64,000 nt of DNA from Isoetes taiwanensis (taxonomy: Eukaryota; Streptophyta; Lycopodiopsida; Isoetales; Isoetaceae): the NCBI GenBank assembly GCA_021234155.1, contig JAJEKV010000133.1, positions 246,001 through 310,000 on the forward strand, given 5' to 3'. The notes beneath the pieces are model-generated. The model was not told the DNA's origin, made no database searches, and was given only the letters and a program-made list of their open reading frames with translations. The translations under genes were made by a program, and so were the position numbers. Positions 10,430 through 20,297 of this stretch are shown here, one piece after another (position 1 is the stretch's first letter; the number at the start of each line of letters is the position of its first letter).

Positions 10430-12330
10430 ACAACAAAGAAAGTAAATATCGATTATGTAGTTACGTGCACTGAATTCTCATTGTCAAATTCATAGGCCTC
10501 TGCCGTAGAAAAATGCGGGCAATTTTCCTTCAAGTATTCATTGTCACCGCCTTGCCTCTGTGATTTTATTCATGGATTCTATTAAGAATTCGCATACTCT
10601 CTTACTTCCTTTGCCTTGTCATCAATTTGTGATAAAGGCTGCGGTTTGTATTATCATGCCAAAAGAGCTTGAGCATAAATACCACTAAGGGTGCACGGCC
10701 AAAGAACATCACAAATGCTTTTGTCCTCCTTTGAGCATTGGGCCATTTTCATTCAAGCTTTTGTATTCCTTACGCAAAAATGGTTTAGCAATTCAAGTGA
10801 TTAAAAAAGCGTTGAGAATAAAAATGACAGGATCCATCCGGGTAACATACCTTGCCCCGATCCTTGAAAATTTGCATAAATGTTTGCTCCTTATAATTTC
10901 TATTAGCCATAGCGTAAGGCGTCTCGAAGCGTCTTCTTGGAAGCCATTACGAACTTAAAAGATGAGCTTAAAAGACGAATGCTGAAGCATTCTTAAAGAG
11001 ATGAATGTTGAATAAGTCTTCCAGGATATTGAACTGAACGAATATTGTGGCATCATGGGTAATTCATGAACGAACATCGTGGCATCGTGGGTATCTCTGA
11101 CAGAATGAAGCAAAAGTCAAGTATGCCATGTGATTTAACAGTATGCCATGTGATTTAAGACAGTGCAAAAGTCAAGTATGCCATGACATCAATGAGAAGA
11201 CGAATGCAAAACATTTATTAAGATTAAATACTTTCAAGAAAATTGTATGTCCAATGAGAAGATGTTAGGCGTTTTAATTCATAGGTAACATGAAATGCGT
11301 TCTCAGCAAAGAAGCTGAGAAGAGATATGAGAAAAGCGCCTAATTGGCATTGACAGACGACAACATCTTTCAAACAAGAATATGAATACGAGCCTAAGAG
11401 ATTTGCTCCACTTTGTAACTTTGAAGATTTAAATGTAGCCTGTTAGAGACAGTTGGTTCATTTCTTTTTGTTTCTAATCATATGAATCTCGGTCTGAAAT
11501 CTTTTGTTTTCCAGAAAATAGAAAGGCTGAAGTCCCTATGCCTACAATATGCAACAAGCACCCAGTGGTTGATACCATCACTTTCTACGGGGGACCAGTC
11601 TTTAGAGCCTTCAGTTTCTGAAGGAGTTGCAGTCAAATGGAGGAGGATTTCAAGAAAGAGTTAAAAGAGCTTATGACATTGTTGGGAAATGCATCACAAA
11701 CTGAGCCTTGCCTAGCCCATTTGGCACAGGGCTTGCATGGAGCTGGCCAGGAGTATTAGTTGCCCATTGCCTCCTACATTTTTTTTCATAAAACAGCATA
11801 TGCGTTGCATGTTACATACATGTCACGAAGTTGATATTGAGCGATGCGATAGTTATATGAGAGTTGGCTACGGCCGGCGGTTGCAATATGAAGGAGTTTT
11901 TTCAGGGATGAGGCCAAGTTTTGCATCTACATTACTCATTCAAGAGCAGCAGAAGGAAGGTTATTTGTTCTAATGTGAGGGGGTTGCTGAATGCTGATAT
12001 GCTCCGGGATTCTAGTTTTGAGCAATTTTCCCATAATAAAGCACTATATTATTTTTGCCCAAACAAAAGTCCATAGGCCCAAGAACAATAAATCCTACAC
12101 CCGTATGCAAGAATAATTTAAAGAGCACACAACTGGCAATAAAATCCCTAGCATAATGTATATTTGTTGGTAATAAACTACCTAATAATACTGTTAGGCC
12201 AATGTGGTTCACCAGATGTTCTATTATTTGATTGTTTCGCGAGTAAACACAACAATAACACAATGATAACGTAAGGGCTTTTCTATGCCATCCTTCAATA
12301 TTTGCAAGACTAAGCACTTATTAGACGAGA
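10430..12330. other. Non-coding stretch with short duplications
   Basis: No recognisable gene. Small local duplications are visible near 11035-11095 (gaacgaaYatYgtggcatc twice) and 11110-11190 (caaaagtcaagtatgccatg and tatgccatgtgatttaa repeated). Short open frames at 10731-10958, 11482-11664 and 11737-11973 have no recognisable domains. Confidence 0.5.
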
Positions 12331-12332
12331 GA

Positions 12333-12432
12333 TATAATCGAACATTTTTGGGTTGCCCCTAGGGGGGCAAACCCTCGTTTGTATGGGGTTGTGGCATATC
12401 CCTCGAGTATATCTTTGGAATATACTCGAATA
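12333..12432 (+). repeat. Dispersed ~95-bp repeat with a hairpin core, copy 1
   Basis: The stretch from TTTTTGGGTTGCCCCTAG to 'tttggaatat' matches the reverse complement of about 62200-62300, by eye roughly three-quarters identical. The core GGGTTGCCCC/GGGGGGCAAACCC is itself an imperfect hairpin. Inverted copies 50 kb apart suggest two members of one transposon family rather than the two ends of one element. The family is not recognised. Confidence 0.7.
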
Positions 12433-14170
12433 TATATTGACGGCCCCTTCAAACCGTTTGTACCACCTAAACTTCAGGTCATTTGCATTCTAAATCGAGG
12501 ATGGTCCAAACCGGTTAAGGCATGGCGCATGGCAGCTCGAATTTGATGAATCTGAAGTACCATCTTGGTTCGAAAGTACCACGGCATTTGGACGATTTAC
12601 ATCCTCATAATTTTCTTCTCGTGGTTGATCCTTGTATTGGTTGTCAAGTGTTTCATTCTGCTGCTTTTAGACATTCGAGTATGCAGAGGCTCTAGAGTAT
12701 GGTGTGGTTTGGGTTTGTAGCAATCTGGTGTCGCTATTCTTGTATTCTTGGCTAGGACTGGGATGCCAATTTGGAGGTAGCTCAACTAGAAAATGGGTTT
12801 TGGCTGCTGAGCTTCTAAATATTATTTTTGGTTATGTACGATTTGTAATAGAATTTTAAGAAATCCTGAGAAGTTGCACTATTCTCCCATATGCACGCCA
12901 GAAAGTGTTTAAGTAGGCTCAGAGAAGGTTTTTTCTCTCTATGGTCAAGCTTACCCTCTGCAATAAAATGAGCTCCCACAGGCTGCCAAAGCATTTTGCT
13001 CAATTTGTCTTGTAACCCATAGGATTTGTCTCATCCATATAGAATCGGGTATTGGGAATGGGGACAGTGGGGTTCAACATACCTGCTGGGGCTGTTGAGT
13101 CATGTAGATGGTTTTGAGGCATCAAATAAAATCAAGGTCCTTGGTGCTTAGTTGCTGTGCAATTTCTTTTTGTATGTCTTTTTCTCTTCTAGAGTGATCA
13201 CAACCGATTTAGATTTTGGAAGTGTACATTCCAGTATAGTACTTGAAGAATATGCTATTATTCACAACATGAATGCCTAAGCTAAGCAAAATGCATTAGA
13301 CCTCTATCATTACCGGCATAAAGTACTGACAGCTGCTTAAATGTGTGCCAATATTGGCTACTGTTCTTATTCTTAGCGTAAACGTTTTGGAACGTCCAAT
13401 CTTATCATTCCTCGTCATATCTCATTTTAAAAAGTTTGGCATTCTCTAGTCTCATTATGTACATGGTTCTTCAAATAAATAAGATTGTTTGGAAGTATAA
13501 TGTGTTTAACAAGTGCTGCCTTATGCAGGTTGCATCGATTTCTCAGGGGCTCCCTTCCTTGACTTAATTCCCAAAAAGCCCTTCGTATTTTTAAAATTCC
13601 CAAAATGCCCTTAAATTTTAAATATTTTCCCAAATAGCCCCGTATATTTTATAGTTCTGAAATTCGTGTGTTCTTTATTTCACATGTTGCTAAACTCTTT
13701 AGCTGCATTTTGGAAGATAAAGATAGTTCGTTGGCTACAAAGGATTTCGTTTCTAAATGTTCGGGGTTATTGTTTTGAATTGCTTGTCAAAATATGACTT
13801 TGAACTATGATTTAAGCCACTTCACCCTCCGGCCATGGAGGGCAACCCTCCGTGCGCAACAAGGGGTGTTCACATAGTTTTGGCCGTACAAACCACGTGA
13901 GTGACCCGAAAGGGTTTGTTTTTCCCTTAAATCGTACATATACTCGTACCTAGGGGTAGCTTTTTGGGGTTTTTAGGGCGATTTTGGCACTGTATATGGC
14001 TGGAAAGGGGGTTTCTGGAAAAATTCAAACACGTATACAAGGGGGTTTTTGCCGACCCCTTGCACGCAGGTGGCATACCCCCATACAATAGGTGCATCCC
14101 CCGGGGTGCGCAACACCTTGTTTACCTCATATTCCGTGGCTAGAATGCAACATAAGTTATTTTTATGTAA
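12433..14170. other. AT-rich non-coding stretch
   Basis: No recognisable gene or RNA. A pyrimidine-rich passage at about 13560-13645 repeats CCCAAAAAGCCC-like phrases. Near 13830-13860 GGAGGGCAACCCTCC forms a small palindrome. Confidence 0.5.
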
Positions 14171-14171
14171 C

Positions 14172-14277
14172 AAAAATGGGAATTTCCCCTGCATTCCGGC
14201 AGGCTTGACTGCGCCTCTACGCTTTGCGCAGTCAGCACAATTTCCTCTGTTGGAATGCAGGGGAAGTTCCCATTCTT
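14172..14277. repeat. Nested inverted repeat
   Basis: Outer arms 14172-14197 and 14252-14277 pair over about 26 bp with three mismatches (TTCCCCTGCATTCC / GGAATGCAGGGGAA). Inside, GACTGCGC (14207-14214) pairs with GCGCAGTC (14226-14233). The result is a roughly 106-nt foldback with two stacked stems. No terminator or known RNA is implied. Confidence 0.85.
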
Positions 14278-14279
14278 GT

Positions 14280-15850
14280 ATACAACATGTATTGCCTTTA
14301 ATATTTGGTTTTATGGACCTTAGTTGGACATTGTGGCGATACTTTCTTTCTACTTTTGTTTCGCCCTACAAAAACTAGCCTCTCTCTAGTGTTTTACTCG
14401 AAAACAATATGGCGGCCTTGTTGGTTGGTTCCAAGTCATGTGTCAAATATGGTGGATATTTTATTTGGTATAGACTATGTTTGGTAATGGTTTAACTATG
14501 CTAGTCTTTTAATTAGGCAATGCATGTCGTGTTTTAACTAATCTCAAGAATAGTTGTCTAATGCTTTAATCATTTATAACTTGCAAAACCTATGTACTAT
14601 TTGGTTGCACTTGGAATTTTGTCATATGGACAATGTCACCAAAAGTGACTTCTTGCATTGGGCACACATGCTTGAGACACTATTTGATTTGATACAAATA
14701 TATCCTTCAAAAATAAAAGAAACAAGATGAATGCATCAACGTTGCCTGTTGGACAACTATGCACCATAATAACCACATTGCAGGTGGCAAAATCTGATCT
14801 TATATCTCATGTTTTCACTTATAATGTAGTTTCAATAAAGACCAACATAGAATGCAATTGCTTTCTTAATTACAGATGCATTAAGCATGGACAATTGCTT
14901 TCAAAGTGCAAGGTTCTTTCTAGTCTTTCCTATATACAAATATATATACCCATAAAAAAGCATGTGCAACAAAGCTCAAGCATATCAACATTGTGCTTGT
15001 AATCAAGCTATATATCACAAATTTAGCAAAAATGGATCATGATTCCAAATAGACAGAAATGTATACTTAAAGAATTAGAATGGAAATGGTTAAGGTGAAA
15101 CTCCAAACTCTTTCACTAGAAGATCATCAAAATATATTTCTTGTAAACATAGCCACCATGGCATTAATAGAACTGTCAAAGAATATGAATCCCTGAGAGA
15201 AGTTAGGGTCCAGCCATAGGCTGAGAAAGGGGGTAGATGCTCAGATGGCTAAACTGTAGAGCCACTAATACTTCACTTGATATGTTTTGCTCAATGTTCA
15301 AATATTTTGTTTAATATAGCCCCATGCTGTAAGCAAAACCTTAGTGCAAACAATGTATTAAACATTTTCTATATTTCTGTTTGGTTGTTTTTCAATAGCT
15401 TATCGATATGGCATCAGATATACTGAAAAACGAGTTGGACATGGTCATTAAGTCTCTTAATGTTTCATATTTTACTACTGGAAGTTCTCTAATTAACTGT
15501 TGTTAACTATACTTCAATGCACTTCCAATTAATGTTACTATACTCTTGTTGATGTAGCATTCACGTTTGTCGCTTCTGTATATCGGATCTATGCTGCAAT
15601 TCCATCTATGCACAAGCTCTATGCAGAAGCTGCACAACCACAACTGGTATGTCTAGGACATAAAGCAACTAAGATGGAAAATGCTACGCACAACTCTTGG
15701 ATTTTCTCATTGGATCCCATAGAGTATTGAGTCCCTTAAAGCTTTGCATACATCCCTCAAAGCCTAGAACATTTCTAATTATCATTGTCCAAGGAAATTC
15801 CAAGATAAACAAAATTATCAAAGGTGTCTTTGAAGTTGAGCATTATTAAA
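14280..15850. other. AT-rich non-coding stretch
   Basis: No gene recognised. The open frame at 14727-15002 shows no domain and lies in AT-rich sequence. Confidence 0.5.
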
Positions 15851-15851
15851 G

Positions 15852-15933
15852 GTTGCTTTGGTTGAATGGTTAAGGCGTGTGCCTGCTAAGCATATGGGGT
15901 TTTCGCACGAGAGTTCAAATCTCTCAGGCGATG
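15852..15933 (+). pseudogene. tRNA-Ser(GCU) gene, decayed
   Basis: The 82-nt stretch aligns with the nuclear plant tRNA-Ser(GCU) layout. The anticodon loop CTGCTAA (anticodon GCU) has a strong GTGCC/TGTGC-type context, there is a long class-II variable arm (ATGGGGTTTTCGCAC), and the T arm is GAGAGTTCAAATCTCTC. Compared with the usual plant gene as I remember it, nearly all changes are C-to-T or G-to-A, many at CpG (TTCGAA to TTCAAA, GGCGACG to GGCGATG, GGCCGAG to GGTTGAA). The acceptor stem now relies on G-U pairs. No 3' CCA is encoded. It is probably a pseudogene, though folding is not fully abolished. Confidence 0.75.
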
Positions 15934-16078
15934 TAATCTTGTTATGCTACATTGGAATTTATGGGAATACGTTTTTGGTTTGCTCAACGGGATGATCAAT
16001 TCCATTTGATTCAATTCCTTTGAAACCACCCACTATGGATACTTCTATAAATAGTATAGGTTTAATGCTTTGTTACAT

Positions 16079-16151
16079 CGGGATGTAGCTCAGATGGTAG
16101 GGTGCTCGCTTAGCATACGAGAGGTATTGGGATCGATACCCAAATTCTTTA
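16079..16151 (+). pseudogene. tRNA-Ala(AGC) gene, decayed
   Basis: GGATGTAGCTCAGATGGTAG followed by the anticodon arm CTCGCTTAGCATACGAG is the D-arm and anticodon arm of a nuclear tRNA-Ala with anticodon AGC. The T arm survives as TTGGGATCGATACCCAA. The 3' acceptor strand reads ATTCTTT where ATCTCC is expected, so the acceptor stem no longer pairs well. Changes are again mostly C-to-T or G-to-A. It lies 145 bp downstream of the tRNA-Ser remnant in the same orientation. Confidence 0.8.
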
Positions 16152-16609
16152 ACTATTTTGTTTCTCCACGAGCTTAAGCAAGAAATAGGATATAGGAATT
16201 AAGAGTGCAATTTTTTGTATTTTGCCCTCTATCTCGCCTAAGAACAAAAATAATAAGAAAAAAATTAATTTTTTTTTTTATCTACATAGTTTTATTCTAT
16301 GTAAAAATAAGACAATTTTGACTTGACCCCTTGGATTTCCTAAGCATAACTTTCATATATGGGGGCTGATGGATTTTAAGTATTTTTCTTGTATAATATA
16401 GCTGCTATATATCAATCTCTGAGAGGATTTGGTCGAAAAATGAGTTGTTTATTTTATATGAATTTTTAAGTGGGCAATGCAAATGAACTATTTTAGGTCC
16501 ATCGACGGACAACCCGAATGTTAAGCATACCTGTCATTAGTGCGAAACGACACTTATTACGTTAATCACAGTTAAAAATTAACCAACCTCTAACGTAACT
16601 TGTAGTATC

Positions 16610-16845
16610 TTACGTGATCCGAGCAAAGATTCTAATGGGAAACAATCTGATCCGAGCAAACCATTATAATTGGAGCAAATATTTTAATGCGATTCGATTT
16701 TAATGCAATCCTGTTCTAATGGAAGCAAAGATTTTAATGCGATCCGATTCTAATAAGAGATTCTAATCAATCCGATTCTAATGGGAGCAAAGATTTGTCT
16801 TCATCGATCCGATCAAAGATTCTAACGGCAAACAATCAGAGATTT
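16610..16845. repeat. Degenerate GATCCGATTCTAATGGGAGC repeats
   Basis: Variants of 'gatccgattctaatgggagcaaagatt' recur about six times between 16610 and 16840 with irregular spacing, and part of the unit also occurs alone. This is a decayed minisatellite. Confidence 0.75.
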
Positions 16846-16849
16846 GAGC

Positions 16850-18130
16850 AGCCATTGTTGTGGTTAGGTCCATATTATACCACATCCACATCCAATGTTG
16901 TAATGTAGGCATACATGTGTTAATGGCTCACGTGCGATCATTGGATCACAGAATGAAGGCTATATACCAAATCCAGGATAGAGGATTTTACATCTCACAT
17001 CTCACATCATTGTATAGTAAAACGCTCCCCTGCCACAAAAATACGAATGAGAATGGTAATACAGGGCGACATCAATGCTTGGATGAATCAAGCGGAATGC
17101 TTGGATCAATGTGGCCTAGCAGAATTCTATATCGTGGCCAATTGATGGGAAACACTCGAAGCATAGCTTTTAGGGCAGTGAAGCAAGCTTTTCCAGGGCT
17201 CGAAGCATAGAGGAAAACTCGGCTTTGGCCGCCGCCATAAATTAAAATAAATTTCTTATATATTATCTTCTACAATTGAGGAAAGGGGCAGATGTTACTT
17301 ATGATTGTTCATGGTTTTGGCATGCTGTCAAAACCATACATTGATGATGTAAGAAAATGAGTTTTGGATTTTGCATGGTGGAAAGTTTTTTAAGGTTATT
17401 TTTTATCTCTTTCTGGAAGGTTTGTTGGAGTTGTTTTGCGGGAAAGAGTTGGCAGGTGGAGGTGATGGTGCCTATGTCTGTGCTTCGAGGGCTTCTTCAA
17501 GAAAAATTATGCCCCGAGGTTTTTTTGCAGGGATTTTTTGCGGCAGATTTAAAAGAGGAAGAATTTCTTAGGTAACGTTTGGGAGGAGAATAAAACCACA
17601 TTGTTGGATGCCATATTGCCCATGCTTCTGGGCCGGAGCTATTACTGCTCTAAATCAGGCCATGTAAGCCTGGTTTGTTATACGTTCTTATGCATGAAGT
17701 CTACGGTCAATGTGCTGCAATTGTTTTCTTAACCTTCTCGAAATTCAACTGCTTTCATTGTTCGCTGCCGCCTCTGCCTCTGCAGCTCTCATTTTGAAGC
17801 AATTGTATTACTATGTGTTTTTTCCTTTGATTAACATCCCAATGAAGGGGAGTGTTATTGTCCCAATCTGTTGCATTCCAACATCCATCCAGTCAAATTT
17901 CCAATTTCAGCCTATAAATGACCCCTTATCCAGTCTTTCTTTACAGAGCAAAGTGTATTCGTATGAGTATGTGTTTGTGAATTACATAGCAAAGCACTAC
18001 CTTCTTGTGAGATCTGGCAGGGGTTTAAAACCCCCAGGCTGAAACGTATTGCTGATATGTACCTGTAATACTAACTTGTTGTGGGATATGACAAGGGCCA
18101 AAATCCCCATGATGCAAAATCGTGTTGTTT
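16850..18130. other. Stretch without a recognised gene
   Basis: Open frames at 16860-17210, 17357-17575 and 17710-18042 show no domain I recognise. The segment ends at the GCATT pentamer (18131-18135) that forms the left boundary of the retroelement pair. Confidence 0.5.
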
Positions 18131-18687
18131 GCATTCCTAGGATGGGTCCTATGACAGGCATATACAGGCCGAAGTGAAGTGGAGTTCTCATTGAGCTTGA
18201 AATTGCTGAATACAGTACCCCAATAGGATAGGGAAAAAAAGGACTAAAATTATAGTTCCAATAATAAATATGCTCCGAATAATAGACAGTCATCGAGAGC
18301 ATAGAATAATGTAACCTTATATAATCCTTCGGGAACAATTGAAGTGATTACTGGGTCTCTTCCGCATTATTAAGGACCAGCTATAACAGACGACCTCGAT
18401 TCCAAGCCAAAACGAGATTTGATGAAGAATCCGATAGCTCCATTGTGAACCTAGAAAGCTGCTAACTCCGGACTGATCTGCGAACATTGAAAAAGCCATA
18501 TGTTAAGTGGTTAGGTGTCCTTAGCAAGGACAAGATGTAGTAATGATACACAACTGAAGTAGATAAAAGGAGGGAGGACCGGAGGTCGCAGGACCACGCC
18601 GGGTTGAAAAAAGAAGGGGAGAAAAACCAGTCGACCAATTTGGTGCAAGTGCCCAGAGAAGCATGGGAGACCACCAAATGGTACTGC

Positions 18688-18713
18688 CTCGGAGGCTACG
18701 GTGCCACGCCGAG
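18688..18713 (+). repeat. 26-nt element hairpin, copy in the left block
   Basis: Outer stem CTCGG/CCGAG and inner GGC/GCC enclose a short loop. The same 26-nt architecture recurs at 24536-24561, 24682-24707 and 24731-24756 in the corresponding block of the neighbouring element, with a paired G-C to A-T change in the outer stem. Function unknown. Confidence 0.8.
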
Positions 18714-18882
18714 AGAAAGAAATATTCTTAGAAGTCATAAGACTTCCTGGAGATACAAAGCACAATCATGCCAACACCAACAAGCAATATCATAAATAAA
18801 CGCCGACATGTGCTTAAACAGAGAAATATCAAGGAAACTATAGAAAGCTAAAGACAAACTGATATAGGGAGGGTGAGGTGGG

Positions 18883-19050
18883 AGACTGGAAGAATAGTGT
18901 AAGACCAACAGCAGCTCAAGAGAACGCCGATGAAAAGGCTGGAGAGAAACTTGAACCTATAAATAGAGGAAAACAGAAGAGGGAAGGTGGAGAGACGTCC
19001 CCATCCAAGGAATGATGGTTCTATTGCAATAGCAATAGAACCATGGCATT
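18883..19050 (-). repeat. Split direct repeat A2 of the coding retroelement
   Basis: Identical to 23953-24120 except for one base in the hairpin loop (19029 A, 24099 T). It runs from 'agactggaag' to GGCATT. Near-identity of the copies implies recent insertion or gene conversion. Beyond GCATT the match continues to 19086/24156. Confidence 0.92.
19015..19044. repeat. 13-bp perfect junction hairpin, copy 1
   Basis: ATGGTTCTATTGC (19015-19027) pairs perfectly with GCAATAGAACCAT (19032-19044) around an AATA loop. It lies one base before the GCATT core that marks the element boundaries. Three sister hairpins are at 24085-24114, 24971-24998 and 31506-31533. Position next to the presumed crossover site suggests recombinase recognition or RNA 3'-end processing; this is inference. 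Confidence 0.88.
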
Positions 19051-19103
19051 CCTAGGATGGGTCCTACAACACACATATACAGCCGACAGAAGAGGAACCT
19101 ACC

Positions 19104-20142
19104 TCAAAGACCAAGATTGCGTGATACCATGAGACGTTCTTGGATGTCAGGACGAATGTAGCGGGAGTGGGAAGATACTGAGCGCCATCGCCCATGAGAG
19201 CGAACAACTTCTGAAGGGATAGACGCAGCTGCAGCAGCTGTGGCACCACCACGTCGACCTGCATGGGTGCCAAAACTATGGGGATCTAAGCCGATAAGGC
19301 TTACGGACTCAAACCACCAGGAGCGGGCAGTAGAATAGGATAAAGGGCGAGAAGATGACAAACATGAGCGGAAAAGAGGGCCCCCCTCAGACGGATCATA
19401 AGTACGAAAACAACAACTGGTTAGCAGGCAACCGCAACAAGGCAACTCAAGCGAAGGGAGAAAAGTACACCAGCAATTACGACTTCCCGACCTCTAGCAG
19501 CTTGATCACATTTAGATTTCGAATGGTTAAAAGGACATGGTCAGGAAAAAGGTGAGATCAATGCCAATTTAAGTGAAGGGCCTCTTAAATAATGAAGAAA
19601 AACCCGCAAAACAAATTGTGACCGGGAGGCTTTCATAAACGCCAATCGGCATCGCGGATGGGCAAGCAAAGTGATGATCCGCTAATGTGGATGCCGCAAG
19701 AGGTAAGCTTAGGACTGTGGTTTGATCACATCGCGTGGTGCCGCTTTTGGCGGACTAACATAGAAAGCGGGGTTGCACAAGGGGAAGGGACATTGATCAG
19801 GTTGTGGAAGAATGCGATTGATGCAGCGGCAACTCCCACTGAGGCTGAGCTACGACGACGAGAGACTAAGGTAGAAAGAAAGGCAGCGACGTGTAAGGAG
19901 GATGCTGGCAAAACTGGAACCCCATGAGACACACACCACTCGCGGAACTGCACCCAGGCAGAGGAGTAACTTAGCAAAGTAGAAGTGGCACGAGACTGAA
20001 GGACAGAGACTAAGACCAAGCCCATAAAGGATGAAGAGGACTGATCGTAGCATGGAAAAATATCTGAAAAAACCATCAAAGAAACATCAGCGAGACGAAT
20101 AAGGTTGACTTCAAAATGCCCAACATGGACTTCTACAAACAT
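19104..20142 (-). pseudogene. Tyrosine recombinase of the retroelement, frameshifted
   Basis: Tyrosine recombinases integrate the circular DNA form of DIRS-order elements. The N-terminal SAM-like core-binding half is at 19726-20142 (TLLSYSSAWVQFREWC, residues about 57-72). The middle needs other frames: a minus-strand reading near 19560-19610 gives FLHYLRGPSLKLALI (candidate first catalytic Arg), and near 19440-19540 NHSKSKCDQAARG resembles the SKTDQxGxG hairpin. The C-terminal part at 19104-19445 has HSFGTHAGRRGG (HxxR), SHGRW and a candidate nucleophile Tyr in SHSRYIRP. Stops and shifts between the pieces mean no single open frame, so this copy probably cannot make active enzyme. An intron could explain part of this but not all the stops. 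Confidence 0.82.
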
Positions 20143-20297
20143 ACAGCATTAGCAAAGTATGACCTAAACTTCAAGATAATGTTTATGCTAAACATATGTC
20201 AAGAATCATCGCAGCATTATACCAAACATCAGAACCTAACGAAAATTCTCCCCATATAAGATAAAATCCATAATGATGCATTAAGAAAATATAACTG

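Noticed and set aside
19015-19044. Intrinsic transcription terminator
   Set aside because: No T-run follows, the host is a eukaryote, and the hairpin sits at element junctions in four copies.
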